A stretch of 23,985 nucleotides of DNA. Origin: Bacteroidota bacterium. GTDB taxonomy: Bacteria; Bacteroidota; Bacteroidia; Cytophagales; Cyclobacteriaceae. A program made the position numbers and the translations under genes. Position 1 is the stretch's first letter. Each line of letters starts with the position of its first letter. This document shows, piece by piece, positions 1-7,507 of this stretch. The notes under the pieces were generated by a model. That model saw only the letters and a list, made by a program, of their open reading frames with translations, was not told the origin of the DNA and did not search any database. The stretch lies in assembly GCA_023417785.1 (NCBI GenBank), contig JAEZEH010000172.1, positions 1 through 23,985 on the forward strand, read 5' to 3'.

Positions 1-1
1 C

Positions 2-244
2 ATTGATCCAACCATTCTTGCCATCCATGACATACCCGTGCCGTCTTCGATGCAGGGGCGTGTACTTCGGGAGCTTATGTCTGGTGCTACGGGAACGTCA
101 ATGGAATCTCAGCCAGAGGTCATCGAAGTGGAAAGTCATCATGGATGGGGGAGTTACTTGCTGAAGATACATCGTACCAGGTACGGCTCACACACCAATG
201 TCGATTACACGCAGGTAGAACGTGTATTCAAGGATCGGAAATAG
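2..244 (+). CDS. C-terminal end of a type I phosphodiesterase / alkaline phosphatase-like protein (5'-truncated)
   Basis: The frame is open from the left edge and ends at TAG 242-244, giving about 80 residues of a longer protein. The first residues read DPTILAIHDIPVPSSMQGRVL, the form found near the end of the catalytic domain in alkaline-phosphatase-superfamily phosphodiesterases and sulfatases (D-x-PT-x-L, then a loop PVP-x-x-M-x-GRVL). The residues after it are a basic tail with no motif I recognise. The metal-binding and nucleophile residues lie outside the window, so the substrate cannot be judged. A strong hairpin terminator follows 65 bases later, which supports this as a real gene end. 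A GTG at position 38 is in frame but would leave no catalytic domain, so it is not the true start. The family call is inference from one motif. Confidence 0.6.
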   Translation: MDPTILAIHDIPVPSSMQGRVLRELMSGATGTSMESQPEVIEVESHHGWGSYLLKIHRTRYGSHTNVDYTQVERVFKDRK

Positions 245-309
245 GTTATTGGGCCAGTGATGGCGGGATCAATGTGGAGTCTGGTATAACTGTGGTATCG
301 GGTGTTGTG

Positions 310-342
310 GTGTCGGGTGTTTCGACCCGACACTGCATTTTT
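310..342 (+). terminator. Rho-independent terminator of the phosphatase-like gene
   Basis: A perfect 9-bp stem GTGTCGGGT / ACCCGACAC (310-318 with 325-333) encloses a 6-base loop GTTTCG and is followed by five T (338-342). It lies 65 bases after the stop codon of the upstream partial gene, on the same strand. Confidence 0.8.
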
Positions 343-1031
343 ACCCGGCTGATTTCGATACAACAAGACTGGTGAGCAATGTCGCACCCTGGTTTGTTGA
401 AAAAAAATCCTTGTTAAGTTTTCGGTAGTCCAATGCCGACTAAAGCTGTTCATTGCGGATAAATTCACCACAATGAAGAAGGCTTTACTAGTCCTACTTT
501 GTCAAGTTACGATTTTAGCTGATTTTCGATTTGACGTTGATACCGTTTTATTTGGCTCGCAACCTTTCGAACAGTCTGTTCCAAAGATGAGATCGTTGCG
601 ATGGTTGCGTTCACTAACTCTTGGATGTTATGGGCTGTAAGTTTTTTAACGTTCGCTTTAGGAGTAGCTTTTGTTCCATAATGAAGAGTAATGCCAACGA
701 GGAGAGCGCTACATGGCGGTGAAAGCCATTCCAACTCCGTACTTGGTATCTTGTTGTGGCTCAGGATATTCACGGAGGCGAATTATCAGCTACGCAAATT
801 TCGATAGAAGATGTCCTTCCTGATTATCTGCCTACTGAAAACTCCTTTTGTCCGACATATTATTACGAACCTACTTTCCTGTACTCGGTTAATATGAAAG
901 GAAACGATGCGGATTTGCACCGAGTTTCACCGCCTGACCTTAATATGGTAAATGAAAAGTTCGCTGATTTCTTAGGTAGGTTCGCTAGAGGAGCTAACCT
1001 CGCAAGTTGTAAACCATTTGTAGACCAGATA
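343..1031. other. Gene-poor stretch with no confident coding region
   Basis: I find no gene I can defend here. Two weak candidates were considered. A minus-strand frame at 507-773 (88 codons, GTG start) ends in a charged, coil-like stretch (EQTVRKVASQIKRYQRQIE) that could be a decayed mobile-element or regulatory protein. A plus-strand frame at 473-640 starts with MKKALLVLLCQ, like a signal peptide, but then has no protein-like pattern. Neither has a recognisable domain or expression signal. The stretch may be a decayed insertion, but no terminal inverted repeats or target duplications were seen. Confidence 0.4.
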
Positions 1032-1066
1032 GGAAAAAATAAGGCAGCCACTGTTCGTAACTGCCT
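1032..1066 (-). terminator. Rho-independent terminator of tRNA-Thr
   Basis: Read on the minus strand, a 6-bp stem AGGCAG / CTGCCT (arms at 1061-1066 and 1042-1047) with a 13-base loop is followed by TATTTTTT. It starts about 10 bases after the 3' end of the tRNA, the expected place for its terminator. Confidence 0.75.
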
Positions 1067-1076
1067 GATTTTCAAG

Positions 1077-1149
<73 letters not shown>

Positions 1150-1170
1150 TTCTTGTCTCAAAAGAGGCTG

Positions 1171-1201
1171 CAAAAATAAGGGAACGATCGATTTCCGCAA
1201 G
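1171..1201 (-). promoter_or_regulatory. Bacteroidota-type promoter of tRNA-Thr
   Basis: On the minus strand, CTTG (1201-1198), a 19-base spacer and TATTTTTG (1178-1171) match the Bacteroidota sigma-A pattern TTTG - about 19 - TAnnTTTG. The -7 element is a perfect match. It ends 21 bases before the first base of the mature tRNA, leaving room for a short 5' leader. Confidence 0.7.
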
Positions 1202-1404
1202 CCTTTGGTTTATAAAATTTGAAATTTGCAGCCGAAAACGGATAGGGTCGCAACTCCGCCCATTTTTTGTGAGGTAAATTGTTCATGTTTCCCGCACTTA
1301 CATTATTTTTAAAACTGTTGTGATCAGTTGTTGTGTACCGTGACTTGTGCTGGAGAAACAACTGAATTGTTGTTAGCAGTAGTGTCGATTGTGGGTGAAT
1401 CAGA

Positions 1405-1465
1405 GGGCATAGATGCCCCAAGCTGCAGATCGCAGTCGCAATATGGTCCGGGACCGGACATATTG
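1405..1465. other. Two adjacent palindromes upstream of the GT-C gene
   Basis: This lies in the 1202-1542 gap, where I see no gene. GGGCAT-AG-ATGCCC (1405-1418) is a perfect 6-bp inverted repeat. At 1439-1465, arms CAATATG(G)TCCGG and CCGGACATATTG pair over 12 bp with one bulged G, around a core GGTCC-G-GGACC that is itself palindromic. No T-run follows, so neither is a standard terminator. They could be an operator, a structured leader of the membrane-protein gene starting at 1543, or the remains of a mobile element. Function unknown. Confidence 0.5.
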
Positions 1466-1542
1466 TGTATTTTAGGGCAACATTACCCAGGAAAGCGGGC
1501 TGGCATAGATGTTTACTGCACCAAATCTAAAGTCTATATTTC

Positions 1543-3120
1543 GTGGTTAGCTACTCCTCCGCCCTTGAAGTCTCCAAGGCCCGTATTGAAAAATCAGTTT
1601 TCCAGGTGCTTCTGGTCTACCTGATTGCGCATTCCGTTCTGCTTCTGGCAATTCCGTTACTTCCGTTTATCGATTTACCGAATCACCTCGCCGAAGCAAC
1701 GATCTTCAAATATTTCAACGATCCTGAATCACCCATCTCTAAATACTACACGCCAATTCCATGGTTTTACCCGAATACGTTTCACGCGGTTTTTTCAAGC
1801 TTATTCCCTTCCGTAGAACTCGGTAACAAGTTCTTCCATATCCTTTACATTTTGTTCTTACAGGCCGGACTGTTCCTGGTCATTCGCAGACTTAACGGAA
1901 ACCAATGGTACGGACTGCTGGGGCTGGTTTACACTTACAACTACAACCTCACCTTCGGGTTTGTCGGGTTTGCTATATCAATCCCGGTCCTTCTGCTGCT
2001 TATGTATTTTATTCTGCTCGACTTTGAACAGGAAAAACTTAAGTGGAAGGTACTCATAGGCATCACACTATTATTCCTGTATTCCATGCATGCGCAAAAT
2101 GCCCTGTTGGGACTGCTTATCTACGGGGTAATGTTATTGGTCCGGTATTGGCCGAACTTGGGGAAAGCCGTTGTCACCGGAGTTCCGGTCGCGCTACCCC
2201 TTGTCGCGCTGATCGTTACGTGGTGGGTGCTGAAGGAAGACCCCGAGAAAGGCGGGACTTTTGAGTTTCTGGTTGATTATTACCAAAACCGTTATTTACC
2301 GACTGTCATTTCACGTTTCAATGTCATCAGTTGGGACGGCTACAGCCTTTTTGCCCGGCCCGCAGGGCGGATTGCAGGGACCTTGTTTTCGGCTACACTG
2401 ATCGTTCCGATTATTTATTTCCGCGCCTGGAAAATGGATTTTCGAAAACTCCTCTCATCGCGCGAATTCCGGTATCCGGCTATTGGCCTTTTGGTGTCTC
2501 TGGGGTGCTATTTTCTGCTTCCGGATGAATTACCTGGACAGTCGCCACTATATCAGCGGTTCTGCACCATGGTAATGCTTTTCGCCGTAATTGTATTCAG
2601 TGTGTGGATGCGTGACTACGAAAGCCGGTTTTTACGTGTGTTTACCATCGGCGTACTCGTGATCTATTCAACCCTTTGGGGTGAGTATCTGATCAATTTC
2701 AACCGGATCAACGACGGGTTTAATGCTTCCTTTTTCCCTGATGGAGATAAGGAAGCACGAATCTCAGGTGTGATATGGGAAAATGACTATCGCGACCGGA
2801 AAGTCTATATTCATTTCCAAAACTATTTTGTCGTCTGGAAGAAAGGCGTGGCCAGTTCAAAAATCATCGATTACCGGTTTGGTATCGTGCGGCGTGTTGC
2901 TCCGGAATCAGTAGTGCCGTTTTATCACGAATATGCCATTCCTGAATATACCGACGAATACTATTATCACTACATTGAATATCTTCTGGCGCGCGAACCC
3001 GAAACGCCCATCACAACACAATATTTTCCAACCTTCGAAAAGATACGCGAACAAGATGGCTGGACATTGTACAGGAACACCCGTCCGAGCCGGCGCGAAA
3101 CAGTTCATGGATTGGAATAG
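1543..3120 (+). CDS. GT-C-like polytopic membrane protein (putative glycosyltransferase)
   Basis: A 525-residue protein with about ten hydrophobic segments, in roughly residues 20-400, and a soluble C-terminal part of about 130 residues rich in Tyr and aromatics. The first extramembrane loop carries DLPNH (about 44-48) after the first membrane helix. An acidic residue in this loop is typical of GT-C-fold transferases, which use polyprenyl-phosphate sugars and add them on the outer face of the membrane. Most of the evidence is topology, so the enzyme activity is inferred. The start is the GTG at 1543, because an in-frame stop lies at 1528-1530 and the first ATG is far inside. A promoter-like TTTA-19-TATATTTC directly abuts this GTG. 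If it is real, translation must begin later, for example at the GTG of residue 22. A UbiA-family gene follows after 27 bases, probably in the same operon. Confidence 0.6.
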   Translation: MVSYSSALEVSKARIEKSVFQVLLVYLIAHSVLLLAIPLLPFIDLPNHLAEATIFKYFNDPESPISKYYTPIPWFYPNTFHAVFSSLFPSVELGNKFFHILYILFLQAGLFLVIRRLNGNQWYGLLGLVYTYNYNLTFGFVGFAISIPVLLLLMYFILLDFEQEKLKWKVLIGITLLFLYSMHAQNALLGLLIYGVMLLVRYWPNLGKAVVTGVPVALPLVALIVTWWVLKEDPEKGGTFEFLVDYYQNRYLPTVISRFNVISWDGYSLFARPAGRIAGTLFSATLIVPIIYFRAWKMDFRKLLSSREFRYPAIGLLVSLGCYFLLPDELPGQSPLYQRFCTMVMLFAVIVFSVWMRDYESRFLRVFTIGVLVIYSTLWGEYLINFNRINDGFNASFFPDGDKEARISGVIWENDYRDRKVYIHFQNYFVVWKKGVASSKIIDYRFGIVRRVAPESVVPFYHEYAIPEYTDEYYYHYIEYLLAREPETPITTQYFPTFEKIREQDGWTLYRNTRPSRRETVHGLE

Positions 3121-3147
3121 AATTTTAGCGTTAACAGCGAATTGTAA

Positions 3148-4248
3148 ATGTCAGACAGGAAGGAAATAACCCCAAATAAAAAGGTACCTATGAGCGAAAT
3201 GGCTAAAACCACGAATTCGGAAACATTACACAACGAAACCACAGCAAGCGCCGCTTCAATCGTCAAAACTCCGGCGACTTTGAAAGACTACTACCGTATA
3301 ATGCGGCCGGATTACTGGTTGAAGAATATTTTTATCGCACCTGGTATCTTATTCGCTATCGCCGTGTACGGCATCGAATTCAATTCGACTATCATTTACT
3401 TCGCCATAATTGGTACAATCAGCACGTGTCTGGTGGCTTCTGCCAATTACGTGATCAACGAATATCTTGATGCTGAATACGACAAATTCCATCCCCTCAA
3501 GAGCCAACGCTCTTTTGTGGTCCGCGTGGTGAATCCAAAAATCATTTATGCACAGTATCTGTTGCTTGTCGTGATCGGCCTTGGCCTCGCTTCACTGATT
3601 TCATTCAACTTCCTGATGACCGCAATTTTTCTGCTTTTCATGGGTGGCGTGTATAATGTGCCGCCTATCCGGAGCAAGGAGCGCGTGTACCTGGATGTTT
3701 TGTCGGAATCAGTAAACAACCCGATACGTTTTGCTTTAGGTTGGTTCATGGTCGTGCCGTCTCTTGCCTGGAACAATATCACCCTGGATGGATTTGTGAG
3801 CAGTTTACCGCCCTTGAGTATCATGATCGCCTACTGGATGGGCGGTGCCTTTCTAATGGCAACGAAACGATTCGCAGAATATCGCATGATCGGTGATCCG
3901 CACCGCGCGGGTTTGTACCGAAAATCATTTCGCTATTATACCGAGAACAAGCTGTTGATTTCAATGTTCTTTTACGCGCTTACGTGTGCCTTCTTCCTGG
4001 GGATCTTCCTGATCAAACACCGGGTTGAAATGCTTGTGAGCTTTCCATTCTTCGCGCTCCTGTTCGCCTGGTACCTTCAAATTGGCCTGCTCAAAGATTC
4101 CCCTGTTCAGGGAACGGAAAAGTTATATACACGAAAGTGGTTCATGCTCTATCTTGTCTTGTTCACCATTTTGTTCTGCACGCTCATGTTTGTCGACATA
4201 CCGGTACTGAACTGGTTCCTCAAGCAGACGTACGAAGGCATGAATTAA
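3148..4248 (+). CDS. UbiA-family prenyltransferase, polyprenyl-phosphate phosphoribosyltransferase-like
   Basis: A 366-residue integral membrane protein. A soluble N-terminal leader of about 45 residues precedes RPDYWLKN (53-60), matching the RP-x-x-W-x-KN entry motif of the UbiA subgroup that includes decaprenyl-phosphate phosphoribose synthase. The first Asp-rich motif is N-E-Y-L-D-A-E-Y-D (104-112) followed by KFHPLK. This resembles NDxxDxxxDRxHPxK, but the second residue is Glu rather than Asp. A YNVPPIRSK stretch (169-177) and DV at 183-184 match the second conserved region. Known relatives transfer phosphoribose from PRPP to a polyprenyl phosphate; others in the superfamily make quinones or haem precursors. 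Pairing with a GT-C-like gene favours a lipid-linked sugar role, by inference. ATG 3148 was chosen; an in-frame ATG at 3190 would shorten the poorly conserved leader. Confidence 0.75.
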   Translation: MSDRKEITPNKKVPMSEMAKTTNSETLHNETTASAASIVKTPATLKDYYRIMRPDYWLKNIFIAPGILFAIAVYGIEFNSTIIYFAIIGTISTCLVASANYVINEYLDAEYDKFHPLKSQRSFVVRVVNPKIIYAQYLLLVVIGLGLASLISFNFLMTAIFLLFMGGVYNVPPIRSKERVYLDVLSESVNNPIRFALGWFMVVPSLAWNNITLDGFVSSLPPLSIMIAYWMGGAFLMATKRFAEYRMIGDPHRAGLYRKSFRYYTENKLLISMFFYALTCAFFLGIFLIKHRVEMLVSFPFFALLFAWYLQIGLLKDSPVQGTEKLYTRKWFMLYLVLFTILFCTLMFVDIPVLNWFLKQTYEGMN

Positions 4249-4307
4249 ATCCTGTATTTTTCCCGGAATCGTAACGGATCCGGTTAAAAATTTCGGAAAT
4301 TAGGGAA

Positions 4308-4754
4308 ATGAAGCTCCTTGCAGTTTTCATTTCCCTTTTTGCGTTTGCCATTCAGGATACTCCGTTCAAGTCGAACGAGGAGTTCGAGCTGAAGCTGGAC
4401 TTCCAGTTCAAGCCGCGCCCGAAAACCGGAGCGGTGGAAATGAGAGCCGACATTGGCACCACACCACTGCCATTCCTGAGTATGCAACTCAATGTGCTTC
4501 TTGTTCGTGATGACGAGTACCGCGTTCGAATTGTTGACGGCCGTGGCAATGTTCTTGGAAACAGGGTGCTTGGCAAGAGCACATCACTGAAGTTCGATAT
4601 CGGCTACACTGACGATGTCAAAGATCAAGTCTCCGCAGATAAATATTTTATTAACTTCTACGGAAAAGATAAAACGCTGAATCGGAACATCATTATACGG
4701 TTCGATCGCGAGGGAACCTATTACGTGAATGATGAACAGCGCGGAAGGATTTAA
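4308..4754 (+). CDS. Secreted protein of unknown function
   Basis: A 148-residue protein I do not recognise. The N terminus MKLLAVFISLFAFAIQD looks like a Sec signal peptide with likely cleavage around residue 14-16. The mature part is about 130 residues with alternating hydrophobic and charged residues, suggesting an all-beta fold. It holds no cysteine and no known catalytic motif. A basic, Pro-containing stretch FKPRPKTGA lies near residue 36. It starts 59 bases after the UbiA-like gene and ends 84 bases before the PIG-L gene, all on the plus strand, so it could be transcribed with either. Its final residues, EQRGRI, show no sorting signal. Function cannot be stated. Confidence 0.75.
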   Translation: MKLLAVFISLFAFAIQDTPFKSNEEFELKLDFQFKPRPKTGAVEMRADIGTTPLPFLSMQLNVLLVRDDEYRVRIVDGRGNVLGNRVLGKSTSLKFDIGYTDDVKDQVSADKYFINFYGKDKTLNRNIIIRFDREGTYYVNDEQRGRI

Positions 4755-4838
4755 CTCCCACCTGTAACGATAACAGGCTGTTAACAACTTTACTGTTGAA
4801 TTTCCATATTTTTTTGTCGTAAATGCGCAGATAATATT

Positions 4839-7370
4839 ATGTGTACAATGCGCGTTTTGCTGTTTTTCATCCTTTTTCCACTTCTTTCCTCCGCTCAACT
4901 ACCTCTGTCGCATAGCGCCGCGATCAAGCTAAAACTCAGAAAACTGGATGTTCTGGGAAGCGTTTTGTATGTCGCTGCGCATCCTGACGACGAAAACACA
5001 CGAATTATTACCGCCCTCGCGAATGACAGGCTGGTCGCCACTGCCTATCTGTCGATGACCCGTGGGGATGGCGGCCAGAATCTCATCGGTCCGGAAATGC
5101 GCGACCAGCTCGGGCTGATCCGTACACAGGAACTACTTGCCGCACGAAGAATTGACGGAGGTGAGCAATATTTTACCCGCGCCGTTGATTTTGGCTATTC
5201 AAAATCGGCAGACGAGACGTTTTCAATCTGGGGAAAAGACGACATACTACACGATGTGGTCAAGGTATTCAGAGCCTTTCAGCCCGACGTTATCATAACG
5301 CGTTTTCCCCCCGATGAGCGCGCAGGCCACGGCCATCATACTGCTTCCGCGATGCTGGCCATTGAGGCGTTTGAAAAAGCGGCGAATAAACAAATTTATC
5401 CCGAGCAGTTAAGGCATTTTAGTCCATGGCAGAGTAAACGCCTCTACGTAAACACTGGCCGTTGGTGGAACAACTCCATAAATGAAGACACTCCGGGTGT
5501 TGTAGCACTTAACGTTGGCGCTTACAGCCCGCTCCTGGGACAGTCCTTTTCGGAAATCGCGTCTATAAGCCGCAGCCAGCATAAAAGCCAGGGGTTTGGG
5601 AGTCGCGGTACCCGGGGTAAACAACTCGAGTTTCTTGAACATCAACTCGGTGAAGAGGCCACAAAAGACATCTTCGACGGGATAAACCTCAGCTGGAGCA
5701 GAATCAAGGGTAGTGAAGCCGTGCAGCGACTCGTGAAGAAGGCCATTGACCAGTTCGATGTTGAAATACCCGCGGCGAGTATTCCGGTGTTGGTTGAACT
5801 TCGTACCGAAATCCGCAGACTCCCGCCGTCGGTGTGGCGCGACAGGAAGCTGGCCGAGGTTGAAGAAATTATACGGGATTGCGCGGGCCTTTTTCTGGAG
5901 GTCACTACTGACCAGTATTGGGTTGCCCCGGGAGAGCAGGTACGCCTTAGTTTTGAATTGGTGAACCGCAGCGGTGCAGACGTTGCTATTACACGGATTT
6001 CAATTCCAGGAACGGATTTCGATTCAACGACTTCGATCTCTCTTCGAAACGATATTCCTGTTGTGTTTCAATCATCTAAGATACTTGACGCAAATCTTAA
6101 CTATTCAGATCCATACTGGTTGAAGGAGCCTCATCGAACCGGGTTGTTTACCGTTGAAAATTTCGACGACATCGGAAAGCCGGAAAACGATCCATCTTTG
6201 TCAGCGATGTTCTCCGTTCAACTCGGAAAGGAAACGGTTTTGGTAGCGCAGCCTCTTTTGTACAAATGGACAGACCCGGTTAAGGGTGAGTTGTCGCGAC
6301 CATTTGAAATCGTTCCGCCGGTCTTCATCAATCTGAATGAAAAGGTGATGATTTTTCGTGATGATCAGCCACAAACCATTCGGCTTACGGTTAAGTCAGG
6401 GAGTCGTAATGCGGTTTCAGGTAAACTCGCATTGCAGATGCCCCAGGGGTGGCGAAGCGTGCCCGAGACTATTGATGTTTCTCTGACAAGAACAGGAGAG
6501 GAGCAGACCCATTCGTTCAATGTCTATCCCTCTGCAAAGGAAGTTACGTCCGCGGTAAAAGCACAGTTAACCCTTGGTGGCAGAACGTATGATCAATCCG
6601 TCGACGTCATAAGTTATGACCACATTCCAATCCAGACCCTTCTGCCAACGGCGGAGGCGCGTGTGGTTAGGGTAGATCTGAACAGCTCCGGCGGCTCAGT
6701 CGGTTACATCAAAGGCGCCGGTGACGATGTTCCGGCAGCACTAAGGAACATGGGATACAACGTAGTTGAATTGTCGAACGACCAGGTTACTCCCGATAAC
6801 CTTCGCAGGCTGGATGCAGTGGTCCTCGGTATCCGGGCCTTGAATACGAATGATAGAATCCGTTTCCTGATGCCGCATTTGCTCGACTTCGTAAAGAACG
6901 GCGGGACGCTGATCGTTCAATATAATACGAGCTTTGATATGGGAACCGATCAGTACACACCTTACCCGCTTCAGATTTCCCGCGATCGGGTGTCGCAGGA
7001 AGATGCTGAGGTGACCATCCTCAAACCTGATCACAAGGTCCTGAACGTTCCCAATAAAATTTCCGAACAGGACTTTGACAACTGGATCCAGGAGCGCGGT
7101 TTATACTTTCCCGGGAAATGGGACCCCGCTTTTGAACCTATCCTCTCCATGCACGACAAGGGTGAGAATGCGAAAGAAGGTTCATTACTAATAGCGAAAT
7201 ACGGTAAAGGACATTATGTTTATACCGGTTTATCATTCTTCCGGCAATTGCCCGAAGGTGTAGCCGGAGCATACAAGTTATTCGACAACATCGTTTCACT
7301 CGGAAAAGACAAATCGCCTGAGGTCGATTTACCGGTGGAAACGCAAAAAAAGAAAAAGAAAAAAAGCTGA
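4839..7370 (+). CDS. Secreted PIG-L (LmbE-like) deacetylase with NEW3 and amidotransferase-like domains
   Basis: An 843-residue protein with a signal peptide ending near SSAQ (residue 20). The PIG-L zinc deacetylase domain covers about 40-270. AHPDDE (47-52) supplies the metal ligands and the catalytic Asp, and GHGHH (163-167) supplies the further His. A middle beta-rich region (about 355-620) fits a NEW3-type sugar-associated domain, and about 640-825 fits a class I glutamine-amidotransferase-like fold without an obvious catalytic Cys. Known PIG-L enzymes remove acetyl groups from N-acetylglucosamine-type sugars; this long form is common in Bacteroidota. The protein ends in six lysines and a serine, encoded by long A-tracts. 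ATG 4848 is an equally good start. A small membrane-protein gene and a symporter follow at once, suggesting deacetylation of an extracellular sugar and uptake of the product (inference). Confidence 0.9.
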   Translation: MCTMRVLLFFILFPLLSSAQLPLSHSAAIKLKLRKLDVLGSVLYVAAHPDDENTRIITALANDRLVATAYLSMTRGDGGQNLIGPEMRDQLGLIRTQELLAARRIDGGEQYFTRAVDFGYSKSADETFSIWGKDDILHDVVKVFRAFQPDVIITRFPPDERAGHGHHTASAMLAIEAFEKAANKQIYPEQLRHFSPWQSKRLYVNTGRWWNNSINEDTPGVVALNVGAYSPLLGQSFSEIASISRSQHKSQGFGSRGTRGKQLEFLEHQLGEEATKDIFDGINLSWSRIKGSEAVQRLVKKAIDQFDVEIPAASIPVLVELRTEIRRLPPSVWRDRKLAEVEEIIRDCAGLFLEVTTDQYWVAPGEQVRLSFELVNRSGADVAITRISIPGTDFDSTTSISLRNDIPVVFQSSKILDANLNYSDPYWLKEPHRTGLFTVENFDDIGKPENDPSLSAMFSVQLGKETVLVAQPLLYKWTDPVKGELSRPFEIVPPVFINLNEKVMIFRDDQPQTIRLTVKSGSRNAVSGKLALQMPQGWRSVPETIDVSLTRTGEEQTHSFNVYPSAKEVTSAVKAQLTLGGRTYDQSVDVISYDHIPIQTLLPTAEARVVRVDLNSSGGSVGYIKGAGDDVPAALRNMGYNVVELSNDQVTPDNLRRLDAVVLGIRALNTNDRIRFLMPHLLDFVKNGGTLIVQYNTSFDMGTDQYTPYPLQISRDRVSQEDAEVTILKPDHKVLNVPNKISEQDFDNWIQERGLYFPGKWDPAFEPILSMHDKGENAKEGSLLIAKYGKGHYVYTGLSFFRQLPEGVAGAYKLFDNIVSLGKDKSPEVDLPVETQKKKKKKS
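7346..7352 (+). promoter_or_regulatory. Candidate -1 frameshift (slippery) site A AAA AAG
   Basis: In the PIG-L frame the codons CAA AAA AAG place A_AAA_AAG exactly in the arrangement used for -1 slippage in E. coli dnaX. Two more A-tracts follow (7353-7357 and 7359-7365). After a -1 shift the frame reads EKEKKLNSG and runs without a stop into the ATG of the 42-codon membrane-protein gene at 7379. That would give a PIG-L protein with a C-terminal membrane anchor. No strong stimulatory hairpin or upstream Shine-Dalgarno-like helper was seen, so use of the site is unproven. Confidence 0.35.
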
Positions 7371-7378
7371 ATTCAGGG

Positions 7379-7507
7379 ATGGAACCAGATGAGGAACAAA
7401 AAAGAATTCCACTGTTCGGAACCTGGAATAAGTGGTACGCATTTCTGCTTGTCGTGCTGTTCATTCAGGTGCTTCTCTACACCTGGTTAACCTATAGCTA
7501 CCTATGA
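7379..7507 (+). CDS. 42-residue single-span membrane protein coupled to the SSS symporter
   Basis: This short gene starts at ATG 7379, 8 bases after the PIG-L stop, and ends at TGA 7505-7507. The TGA overlaps the ATG of the symporter (ATGA), so translation is probably coupled. The product begins MEPDEEQKRIPLFGTWNKWY and then has one hydrophobic helix of about 20 residues (about 21-41, AFLLVVLFIQVLLYTWLTYS). The charged N terminus followed by a Trp/Tyr belt suggests a single span with the N terminus inside. Small membrane partners are known next to other SSS-family transporters, so an accessory subunit is the most likely role (inference). It could also be made as a C-terminal extension of PIG-L by -1 frameshifting at 7346-7352. 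Confidence 0.8.
   Translation: MEPDEEQKRIPLFGTWNKWYAFLLVVLFIQVLLYTWLTYSYL

Noticed and set aside
473..640. 55-codon open frame starting MKKALLVLLCQ, like a secreted small protein
   Set aside because: Only the first residues resemble a signal peptide. The rest has no clear pattern, and no promoter or conserved motif supports it.
4755..4838. Possible terminator hairpin CCTGT-ACAGG before the PIG-L gene
   Set aside because: The stem is only 5 bp and no T-run follows it directly.
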